Origin: an uncultured Ruminococcus sp.
GTDB taxonomy: Bacteria; Bacillota; Clostridia; Oscillospirales; Acutalibacteraceae
DNA length: 39,022 bases
Assembly: GCA_902762615.1 (NCBI GenBank)
Contig: CACWOX010000020.1
Location: forward strand, 1-39,022
Direction of reading: 5' to 3'
A program made the translations under genes and the position numbers. Position 1 is the stretch's first letter. Each line of letters begins with the position of its first letter. The notes beneath the pieces were generated by a model. It worked only from the letters and a program-made list of their open reading frames with translations, searched no databases and was not told the DNA's origin. Of this stretch, positions 15,649 to 22,484 are shown piece after piece.

Positions 15649-16200
15649 ATGCTGGAAGAATATCTGATCGAATACTGTTCCCCGACGCTGGCTTCTCTGA
15701 AACCTGCCAATCTGTTTAATTATCAATTTGCTTCCCACGAGGAGCTTGACGGACAGCTCGCGGAATGGAACAGGAAACTCAGCGACAAAGGTGTCTCCAT
15801 CACCGTGCTTCGCCGGAGCGAAAAATCGGCGCTTGTTTATGTTTACAGACCGTCACGCCTTCGCCGGGAGCTGGAGCGTAGCGACGTGCATGAGTTTCTC
15901 AGGGGCTGCGGCTATTCCCGCTGTGACGTGACGCACGCGCTGGAATGTCTGCGTTCCCACATCGCTTTAAGCGACGGTTTTCCGCATGAGATCGGCGTGT
16001 TTCTCGGCTATCCTCTCGACGATGTGAAGGCGTTCATCTGCAACGGCGGAAGAAACTGCAAATGCGTCGGCTGCTGGAAGGTTTACTGCAACGAAAAGGA
16101 AGCGGTGCAGACCTTCGCACGATTCAAAAAATGCAGCAGCATCTATTCCAAGCTGTGGAACGGCGGCAGAAGCGTCCGTCAGCTTACGGTGGCGGTATAG
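15649..16200 (+). CDS. DUF3793 protein
   Basis: A 183-residue cytoplasmic protein from ATG 15649, which follows AAGGAAG by 7 bases; ATG 15625 is an alternative. It shows the DUF3793 pattern: EYCSPTLASLKPANLF, then LVYVYRPSRLRREL, EIGVFLGYPLDDVKAFICNG, then KCVGCWKVYCNEKEA and a C-terminal F-KKCSSIYSKLW segment. Several Cys residues (NCKCVGCWKVYC) could bind metal. In Clostridia DUF3793 is commonly next to flavodoxin and Feo genes (recalled). Function unknown; a role in iron-limited metabolism is inferred from the neighbours. Confidence 0.8.
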   Translation: MLEEYLIEYCSPTLASLKPANLFNYQFASHEELDGQLAEWNRKLSDKGVSITVLRRSEKSALVYVYRPSRLRRELERSDVHEFLRGCGYSRCDVTHALECLRSHIALSDGFPHEIGVFLGYPLDDVKAFICNGGRNCKCVGCWKVYCNEKEAVQTFARFKKCSSIYSKLWNGGRSVRQLTVAV

Positions 16201-16276
16201 TTCCCTGTTTTTCTGAGGAGAATTTCCGCGAGGAAGTTTCCATATATTTTTCATCTTATGAAATGAGGTATTTATT

Positions 16277-16699
16277 ATGAGCAAAATAGCAGTAGTGTAT
16301 TGGAGCGGTACAGGAAATACCGAAGCAATGGCTAATTTAGTCGCGGACGGCGCAAAAGCAGCCGGCGCAGAAGTTTCGGTCATCGCCGTCTCGGATTTCA
16401 GCGCATCTCAGATGGATGGATTTGACGCGGTGGCTTTCGGCTGCCCTTCTATGGGTGCGGAACAGCTGGAGGACAGTGAATTTGAGCCTGTATTTGTGCA
16501 GTGCGAGGCAAAACTCAGCGGCAAAAAGATCGGTCTTTTTGGCTCCTACGGCTGGGGAGACGGCGAGTGGATGCGCACATGGGAAGAAACCTGCAGAAAT
16601 GACGGCGCGGTTCTTGTGGCAGACGGTGTGATCTGCAACGGTGCTCCCGAAAGCGAGGCGGAAGAAGCCTGCAAGGCACTTGGCGCGGCGCTTGCCTGA
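16277..16699 (+). CDS. flavodoxin (short-chain, cytoplasmic)
   Basis: An intact 140-residue flavodoxin; GAGG lies 8 bases before ATG 16277. The FMN phosphate loop WSGTGNTEAMA is at residues 9-19, the aromatic-loop region AFGCPSMGAEQLEDSEFEP follows, then GLFGSYGWGDGEWMRTW. It would replace ferredoxin as a one- or two-electron carrier, typically made when iron is scarce. It is the last gene of the DUF2325-DUF3793 operon, with a terminator 31 bases after the stop. Confidence 0.92.
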   Translation: MSKIAVVYWSGTGNTEAMANLVADGAKAAGAEVSVIAVSDFSASQMDGFDAVAFGCPSMGAEQLEDSEFEPVFVQCEAKLSGKKIGLFGSYGWGDGEWMRTWEETCRNDGAVLVADGVICNGAPESEAEEACKALGAALA

Positions 16700-16729
16700 C
16701 AGTATTTATCGCCAATAAAATCATAACCT

Positions 16730-16769
16730 ATCCTGTGAGCTCTCCGGTAGAAGGGTTCACAGGATTTTT
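16730..16769 (+). terminator. terminator after the flavodoxin gene
   Basis: ATCCTGTGA (16730-16738) pairs with TCACAGGAT (16757-16765) and is followed by TTTT. Confidence 0.8.
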
Positions 16770-16823
16770 GCGAGCAATATAAAAAACATTTCATACATTC
16801 CTAAATTTGTATCAATTTATAGC

Positions 16824-16852
16824 TTGCAAAATGAAATGGCTTGTGGTATCAT
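16824..16852 (+). promoter_or_regulatory. promoter of the ABC transporter locus
   Basis: TTGCAA (16824-16829), 17-base spacer, TATCAT (16847-16852). Confidence 0.6.
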
Positions 16853-16855
16853 ACG

Positions 16856-16875
16856 GTTAGTTAATTCTAACTAAC
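16856..16875 (+). promoter_or_regulatory. operator GTTAG-N6-CTAAC (copy 2, extended)
   Basis: GTTAGTTA-ATTC-TAACTAAC is a 20-bp palindrome with 8-bp arms and contains GTTAG-N6-CTAAC at 16856-16871. It begins three bases after the -10 box. It matches the site at 15207 in motif and in position. Confidence 0.65.
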
Positions 16876-16901
16876 TTTGAAAATAAGTGAGGAGAGGAAA
16901 A

Positions 16902-17512
16902 ATGTTCATTGAGGTAAAAGGCGCAAGGAAACAGTACGGCACGGGAGAAGCGGCGGTTTATGCGCTGGACGGCATCGACTTCACGCTGGACGAGGGAAAG
17001 ATCTGCGTCATACTCGGACCGTCGGGTTCGGGTAAATCGACGCTGCTCAACATGATAGGCGGTCTGGACAGCCTTGACAGCGGCGAAATCAGCATAAGCG
17101 GCGCAAAAATCACGGGGCTTTCCAAGAAAGCGCTGACCGCTTACCGCAAGGAAAGCGTTGGATTTGTCTTTCAGTTTTACAACCTGATTCCCGACCTGAC
17201 GGTGGAGGAAAATATGGCAGTCGTGGCGGAGATCGCCAAAAATCCACTGTCGGTGGACGATATTCTGAAAGCGCTTGACATCGAAAAATACCGCTACCGA
17301 TTCCCGCGCGAATTGTCGGGCGGGCAGCAGCAGCGCGTCGCCATAGCGAGAGCGATGGTCAAAAATCCCAAGCTGCTTCTCTGTGACGAGCTGACCGGCG
17401 CACTCGATACCAAATCCTCCCGCTCGGTGCTGAAATTCATCGAGAAAATCAACCGTGAATACGGCACGACCACCCTCATTATCACCCACAATGAGGCGAT
17501 TGCCGGAATGGC
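16902..17512 (+). pseudogene. MacB/LolD-type ABC transporter ATPase, fused to a FrdA fragment
   Basis: ATG 16902 follows GGAGAGG. About 204 residues match an ABC ATPase of the lipoprotein/peptide exporter group: Walker A GPSGSGKST, Q-loop FVFQFYN, signature LSGGQQQR, Walker B LLLCDELTGALD, and THN of the H-loop. Walker B is unusual: relatives have DEPTGALD, here Leu replaces Pro. The match ends at IAGMA, where the frame passes without a stop into a fumarate reductase flavoprotein fragment. The last 15-25 residues of the ATPase and any permease gene are gone. The nucleotide site looks complete, but the chimera is unlikely to serve a transporter. It is driven by the operator-bearing promoter. 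Confidence 0.8.
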
Positions 17513-18041
17513 ATGTGCCGTTCGGTGCGCGGAACACGGTGTTTCTGTGACGCTGGTCTCACCCTTTCCCTCGGAACGCTCTCAGTCTGTGATGGCTGCC
17601 GGCGGGATCAACGCCGTTCTTCCGGAGCACGATTCAGGGGATTCCGTGATAAGCCATATCGAGGATACCCTCAGAAGCGGAAACGGTCTGGCAGGACAGA
17701 AGGCTGTATCAGGTCTGTGTGAGCACGCCGGAGAAATCATACGGTATTTGGAGAAAATCGGAACGGTGTTTTCGGTTGACTCTTCAGGTCGCCTTGCAAG
17801 GAGGGCGTTTGGAGGACAGTCTTATCAGAGAACCTATTATTGCGGTTCCTCCACAGGCAAGCAGATTGTCTCCGCATTGGTGATGGAGGTCAGGCGCTAT
17901 GAAGCTGCCGGACTGATTCGGCGCAGGCTTTGGAGCTGCTTCCATTCCGCGCTCATACGCGACGGCGTGTGCTATGGCGCTTTGCTCTTCGATGAAAAAA
18001 GCGGCAGGCTGGAGCCCGTTTACGCTGATGCGCTGGTGATG
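17503..18041 (+). pseudogene. frdA: N-terminal fragment of fumarate reductase/succinate dehydrogenase flavoprotein
   Basis: In frame with the ABC part, the chimera reads AGMACAVRCAEHGVSVTLVS, the end of the FAD-binding Rossmann motif (the family starts GSGLAGM). It goes on with QSVMAAGGINAVLPEH, SGLCEHAGEIIRYLEKIG, FGGQSYQRTYYCG and YADALVM at about 18040. About 180 of some 550-600 residues are present; the first FAD loop and all of the capping and C-terminal domains are lost. Both edges are deletion junctions. The left one shows GCCGGAATGGCA, which fits both genes. Confidence 0.78.
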
Positions 18042-18495
18042 CGAGACCTTTTTGAAGGATCTCAGAGGAGACGTCATCACGATTCAGCCTCTCAGAAAGT
18101 TTCCCGTGATCAGAGATCTGCTGGTGGACAGGTCTTCCATTCAGGAAAATCTCATGCAGACCAATCTGTTTATCGGGGAATATCAGCGTGATGACGGGAA
18201 TCATCCTGCGCTGCGTGAAAGAGAGCATATGCACCAATATGCCGCTGCCAAGTGTCTCAAATGCGGACTGTGTCTCGAAGTATGCCCGAATTATGTGGGC
18301 GGCAAGACCTTTTTCGGCGCGGTCTTTGCCAATGACTGTTACTTGGTATCCGCCAGAAACAAGACAAAAGCAAAAGAAATGAAGAAGCTCTACGGAGAAC
18401 ATTTTGGAAAAACCTGTTCCAAAGCGCTTTCGTGTATGGATGTGTGCCCTATGCATATTCCCACCCTTGCCTCTATGGCAAAGCTCAATGATTAG
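18042..18495 (+). pseudogene. frdB: C-terminal fragment of fumarate reductase iron-sulfur subunit
   Basis: The frame of 18052 reads KDLRGDVITIQPLRKFPVIR and DLLVDRSS, then the second half of FrdB/SdhB: AAKCLKCGLCLEVCPNYVGG (4Fe-4S type cysteines), then FANDCYLVSARNKTKA and CSKALSCMDVCPMHIPTLA, and TAG at 18495. The N-terminal 2Fe-2S domain is missing. It is out of frame with the upstream FrdA fragment, which continues in its own frame to a stop at 18191. The final 11 bases overlap the end of the convergent histidine kinase gene. Confidence 0.8.
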
Positions 18496-19761
18496 TTTCC
18501 GCGGGAGTCTGGATCGGTATATGAATTATCACCGTGGTTCCCTTGCCGATGGCGCTGTCGATGGTGAGGGAACCGCCGCACATGCTTTGCAGCCGTTCCC
18601 GCACATTCCGGATACCGATATGCGTGCCGTCCCCATCTTCCACCCTGTCTGCATCAAAGCCGCATCCGTTATCCTGTATCACGATTTCATGATGATCAGC
18701 TTTTTGGCGTGTGATAACGCGGACAATTCCTTCGTCACAGATACGCACGCCGTGCCGGATCGCATTCTCCACCATTGGCTGAAGTGTAAGCGGAGGCATC
18801 GAAAAATGACTGTCGCCAATATCGTATTCCACCCGTATGGAATCGAAGCGAACCATCTCTATGTCAGTATAAAGCTGTGTGTGCTCCAGCTCTTTCTGAA
18901 ACGGAATCAAGCCGTTCTGACCGAGCGAGTCAAGATTCTGCCGCAGATACATGCCGAATTTGCCTGTGATGTCCGCAGCCTGATCGGGATTTTGGGTACA
19001 CAATACTTTGATGGTGGATATCGTATTATACAGAAAATGCGGCTGAATCTGCGTCATCATGATTTGAATGCGCTGCTCCGCCATGAGTGCCTGTTCGTGT
19101 TCGCGGACAAACTGCAAATGCAGCCATATGTAATAAAATACACTGTCGCAGACTACAGCGATGGTCAGATAGGTGACAGGATATTCGTGTCCTACTATTT
19201 GAGAATCCAGTATCACCGACACAATGATCAGCAAAGCGTTGAACAGAGGGATAAAGATAACCCACTTTTGAACATTGCCATATTCCTTTAATGTCACATA
19301 AACAAGGAATATCAGCAGGATACCGCTGACGATGTGACAGCTGTATCCCAGCGGACCTCGGTGAAACTTATTATTCTCATCAATCCAAAAACAAATATGT
19401 GAAAAAAGGCGGTCAAATGAATGGCGGTATTGATACCAACCAAGCTCCATGCCAACATGTGCTTCCGTTTTGGGTTGGCAAGGTAAAAAAACATCGTGAG
19501 AATCAACGGACGCACTACATATCCGTAGATACTGTTTACGGTTCTCAGAAATTGATGCGTTCCCTCCAGATCAATGAAACAGCCCACCAGGTTCTGACCG
19601 ATCAAGCTCAAATCCAACGCAATAATGATCAGCATGACCTTTCTGTGACTGCGTTGAATATAATGGTCGTTCAGAACGGTTAAAACAAGTCCGAGCAGCA
19701 ACATAAAAAGCAGCATAATGCACGGTATACTTATCTGTATCTCTGACATGACAGGAAACAC
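18485..19761 (-). pseudogene. LytS/YesM-type sensor histidine kinase with a frameshift
   Basis: Read right to left, the N-terminal frame (from 19761, or ATG 19749) has about five to six membrane helices and ends near INTAIHLTAFF. The second frame continues with SHICFWIDENNKFHRGPLGY and HIVSGILLIFLVYV to the end. They join if one base is added to the run of six T on the coding strand (19402-19407 on +). The kinase part has PHFLYNTISTIKVL (phosphoacceptor His), PPLTLQPMVENAIRHGV (N box) and DNGCGFD, GIRNVRERL (G boxes). The repaired length is about 425 residues. No LytTR-type response regulator is next to it. It may be inactive or switch by slippage. Confidence 0.8.
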
Positions 19762-19797
19762 CAGCCTTTTGTTTTTTATGAGTTTGTCCCTATCTGT

Positions 19798-19825
19798 ATA
19801 TTATATCAAACACAGTTTTTTTCAA
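19798..19825 (-). promoter_or_regulatory. probable promoter of the histidine kinase gene
   Basis: On the minus strand TTGAAA (19825-19820) and TAATAT (19803-19798) are 16 bases apart. Confidence 0.45.
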
Positions 19826-19853
19826 GTTCTTTATATTTTTGTTATTGCTTTTA

Positions 19854-21227
19854 TTATTTCAAAAACCTATGCAGCAGCCTAACGTTGATTTGGCGGTCAT
19901 AGGGCTGGTATCGCATGGGGAGGTCGAGCCATGTTTTCTTGTCCAGAATGCTCTTGATGTGCGAGAATGCCTCGAAGCCGTCGCGCCCGTGATAGCTGCC
20001 CATGCCGCTTTCACCCACGCCGCCGAAGCCCATTTCGCTGGTTGCCAGATGAACAATCACGTCGTTAATGCAGCCTCCGCCGTAGGAAAGGCGCTGCGTG
20101 ACCGCCCTCATGCGTCGTCTGTCCTGCGAGAAAAGATAGAGCGCGAGCGGCTTGGGTCTATCCGCAAGCATTGGAAACAGATCTGTGAATTTGTCATATG
20201 TCAGTATCGGCAGGACCGGACCGAATATCTCTTCGCCCATTACAGCGTCGTCGAAGGTCACGTGATCCATTACGGTGGGTTCGATCCGCAGGGCTTCGGG
20301 CTGGCAGCCGCCGCCGACAATTACCTTTTCGCTGTCGATCAGACCCATAATGCGGTCAAAATGCTTCCGGTTGACAATGCGCCCGTAGTCGGGATTCTCC
20401 AGAGGATTGGCGCCGTACTGCCGTGTAATCTGTCGGCGTATCTCCTCTATGAGCCTGTCCTTTACCCTGCGGTCGCAGAGCACATAATCCGGCGCGACGC
20501 AGGTCTGCCCGCAGTTGAGGTACTTGCCGAATACGATCCTCCTGGCGGCAAGGGGAATCTTGGCGGTTTCGTCCACGATACAGGGACTTTTACCTCCCAG
20601 CTCCAGCACTGCCGGAGTGAGCCTTTCGGCGTTGTGGCGAAGCACCTCTTTGCCGACTGCCTGACTTCCGGTGAAGAACACGAAATCAAATTTCTTGTTG
20701 AGAAGCTCGTCGTTTTCCCTGCGTCCTCCGGTAACGACCGCTACGTATTCCGGACGGAAGCATTCTCCGAGTATCTTTTCGACAAGGGCGCTTGTGGCAG
20801 GTGAATAGGCGCTGGGCTTGACAATGGCGGTATTTCCGGCGGCGATGGCGTTGCAGAGCGGCTCGACCGACAGCAGGAAGGGATAATTCCACGGGCTCAT
20901 AATCAGCACATTGCCATAGGGAATCGGCTGTCTGAAGCTGACGGAGGCAAACTGCGACAGAGGCGTATAGACTATCCTGCGCCGTGCGTAACGCCGCACA
21001 TGCCTGATCATATAGCCTATCTCGCTGAGAGCAAAACCCGATTCGCACATGAAGCTCTCGTATTCGCTCTTGCCTAAATCCTCGTGCAGAGCCGCGGCTA
21101 TCTCCGGCTCGTATTTCTTGACGGCTGCGTAAAGCCGTCTGAGCATTTTCAGGCGGAATTCCACCGGAAGAGTAGCTCCGCTGCGGAAGAATTCTCTTTG
21201 CTTCTCGAGTATTGTGTCCATTTCCAT
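19854..21227 (-). CDS. aldehyde dehydrogenase (class 3-like)
   Basis: An intact 457-residue NAD(P)+-dependent enzyme that oxidises aldehydes to acids. It begins MEMDTILEKQREFFRSGATL from ATG 21227, with GGAG 9 bases upstream; a TTG at 21242 would add five residues. Motifs: SPWNYPFLLSVEPL, FFTGSQAVGKEV, ELGGKSPCIV (catalytic Glu) and NCGQTCVAPDY (catalytic Cys). A hydrophobic end resembles the short, membrane-associated ALDH3 group (LLHRFLK). Its own consensus promoter lies upstream, with a 7-bp tandem repeat in the 5' leader. Confidence 0.92.
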   Translation of the reverse strand: MEMDTILEKQREFFRSGATLPVEFRLKMLRRLYAAVKKYEPEIAAALHEDLGKSEYESFMCESGFALSEIGYMIRHVRRYARRRIVYTPLSQFASVSFRQPIPYGNVLIMSPWNYPFLLSVEPLCNAIAAGNTAIVKPSAYSPATSALVEKILGECFRPEYVAVVTGGRRENDELLNKKFDFVFFTGSQAVGKEVLRHNAERLTPAVLELGGKSPCIVDETAKIPLAARRIVFGKYLNCGQTCVAPDYVLCDRRVKDRLIEEIRRQITRQYGANPLENPDYGRIVNRKHFDRIMGLIDSEKVIVGGGCQPEALRIEPTVMDHVTFDDAVMGEEIFGPVLPILTYDKFTDLFPMLADRPKPLALYLFSQDRRRMRAVTQRLSYGGGCINDVIVHLATSEMGFGGVGESGMGSYHGRDGFEAFSHIKSILDKKTWLDLPMRYQPYDRQINVRLLHRFLK

Positions 21228-21277
21228 AATGATTTGCTCCAATCTGCCACTTTGACATAGAATATTTGCAGTTTTCC

Positions 21278-21305
21278 TGCGTATTGCGTATTGCTTATTG
21301 CTTAT
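21278..21305 (-). repeat. four 7-bp tandem repeats in the ALDH leader
   Basis: TGCGTAT TGCGTAT TGCTTAT TGCTTAT on the + strand, in two pairs differing by one base. It lies between the promoter and the start of the ALDH gene, so copy number could change the leader. Confidence 0.75.
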
Positions 21306-21336
21306 TGTTTACATTCTCTTTTGGTATGCCGGAGAA

Positions 21337-21365
21337 ATTATATTACTTTATAATTGGTATGTCAA
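21337..21365 (-). promoter_or_regulatory. consensus promoter of the ALDH gene
   Basis: On the minus strand TTGACA (21365-21360) and TATAAT (21342-21337) with a 17-base spacer: a perfect consensus. Confidence 0.8.
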
Positions 21366-21426
21366 CCTGTTTTTTATTATGGCTGTGAAGCTGTCTTTTA
21401 TTTACTTTTTATATAGATTATCACTA

Positions 21427-21455
21427 TTGAAAATCCCGCCATTGTGTGATAAGAT
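21427..21455 (+). promoter_or_regulatory. promoter of the 1-phosphofructokinase-like gene
   Basis: TTGAAA (21427-21432), 17-base spacer, TAAGAT (21450-21455). Confidence 0.6.
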
Positions 21456-21476
21456 ATGAGTAAGGGGAGTGACACA

Positions 21477-22379
21477 ATGATCTATACATTGACGCTGAAT
21501 CCTTCGATCGACTACGTTGTCCGCCTTGACGAATTTGTGAGCGGCATGACCAACCGCACCGTCAGTGAGGAATATTACATCGGCGGCAAGGGCATTAATG
21601 TCTCCTGCATTCTGGCTCAGCTGGGTATCAAAAGCACCGCGCTGGGATTTACGGCGGGATTTACGGGGGAAGCCATTGAAAAGGGCTTGACAGAGCTTGG
21701 GATTCATTCGGATTTCATACGTCTGAGCGACGGCGTTTCACGTATCAACATCAAGATCAAAGCCGGAACCGAGAGCGAAATCAACGGTCAGGGACCGCAT
21801 ATCGGACAGCAGGATTTTGAGAGACTGCTCCAAAAGACCGATGCTGTGAAGGACGGCGACACCATCGTGCTTGCCGGAAGCATTCCCAATACGGTTTCGG
21901 AGGACGCTTATGAGAGAATACTCAGGCGCATTGAATGGAGAGATGTGCGGATCGTGGTGGACGCGACAAAGAAGCTGCTGCTCAATTGCCTTGCGTTCAA
22001 GCCGTTCCTCATCAAGCCGAACCGTCAGGAGCTGTCCGAGCTGTTCGGGAGAGAAGTGTCCGATGATGCGGGTGTGGAGGAATGTGCGCGGGAGCTGTTG
22101 AGGCGCGGCGCGAGAAATGTGCTCGTTTCGCTCGGCGGAGACGGCGCGGTCCTTTTTGCCGAGGACGGGAATGTTTACCGTTCCGGCGTGGTAAAGGAAG
22201 AGGTTCTGAATACCGTCGGTTCGGGTGATTCAATGGTAGCAGGCTTCATTGCGGGATTTGAGCGGACGGGAGATTACGCATATGCTCTGAAGCTCGGAAC
22301 GGCATGCGGCAACGCGACGGCATTTTCGCCGGGGCTTGCCAAGCGGGACAAGATTTTTGAAATACTCGGCAGACTTTGA
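21477..22379 (+). CDS. fruK: 1-phosphofructokinase-like PfkB sugar kinase
   Basis: A 300-residue cytoplasmic PfkB-family kinase; ATG 21477 follows GGGGAG. It begins MIYTLTLNPSIDYVVRLDEF, the classical start of FruK/LacC proteins. It has GGKGINVSCILAQLGI (substrate and phosphate-binding) and NTVGSGDSMVAGFIAGFE with the catalytic Asp near the C-terminus. These enzymes phosphorylate fructose 1-phosphate or tagatose 6-phosphate. There is no PTS or DeoR regulator beside it, so the exact sugar is open. It stands as a single-gene unit between promoter and terminator. Confidence 0.87.
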   Translation: MIYTLTLNPSIDYVVRLDEFVSGMTNRTVSEEYYIGGKGINVSCILAQLGIKSTALGFTAGFTGEAIEKGLTELGIHSDFIRLSDGVSRINIKIKAGTESEINGQGPHIGQQDFERLLQKTDAVKDGDTIVLAGSIPNTVSEDAYERILRRIEWRDVRIVVDATKKLLLNCLAFKPFLIKPNRQELSELFGREVSDDAGVEECARELLRRGARNVLVSLGGDGAVLFAEDGNVYRSGVVKEEVLNTVGSGDSMVAGFIAGFERTGDYAYALKLGTACGNATAFSPGLAKRDKIFEILGRL

Positions 22380-22400
22380 TGAATACTGCAAAAATAAAAG

Positions 22401-22441
22401 ACGCTTCCGAAGCCCATTGTTACTCTCGGAAGCGTTTTTTT
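22401..22441. terminator. strong terminator after fruK
   Basis: ACGCTTCCGA (22401-22410) and TCGGAAGCGT (22426-22435) form a perfect 10-bp stem followed by seven T. A-rich sequence on the left would also give U residues for the opposite gene. Confidence 0.9.
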
Positions 22442-22484
22442 GAAGGAATATTACACAATATGTTTGCGGTGGCAATATGCCGGA

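Noticed and set aside
18404-19291. 295-codon + frame over the histidine kinase
   Set aside because: It is opposite the kinase, whose H, N and G boxes are clear on the minus strand.
21278-21305. CRISPR-like array
   Set aside because: The repeats are 7 bases with no spacers and no cas genes are near.
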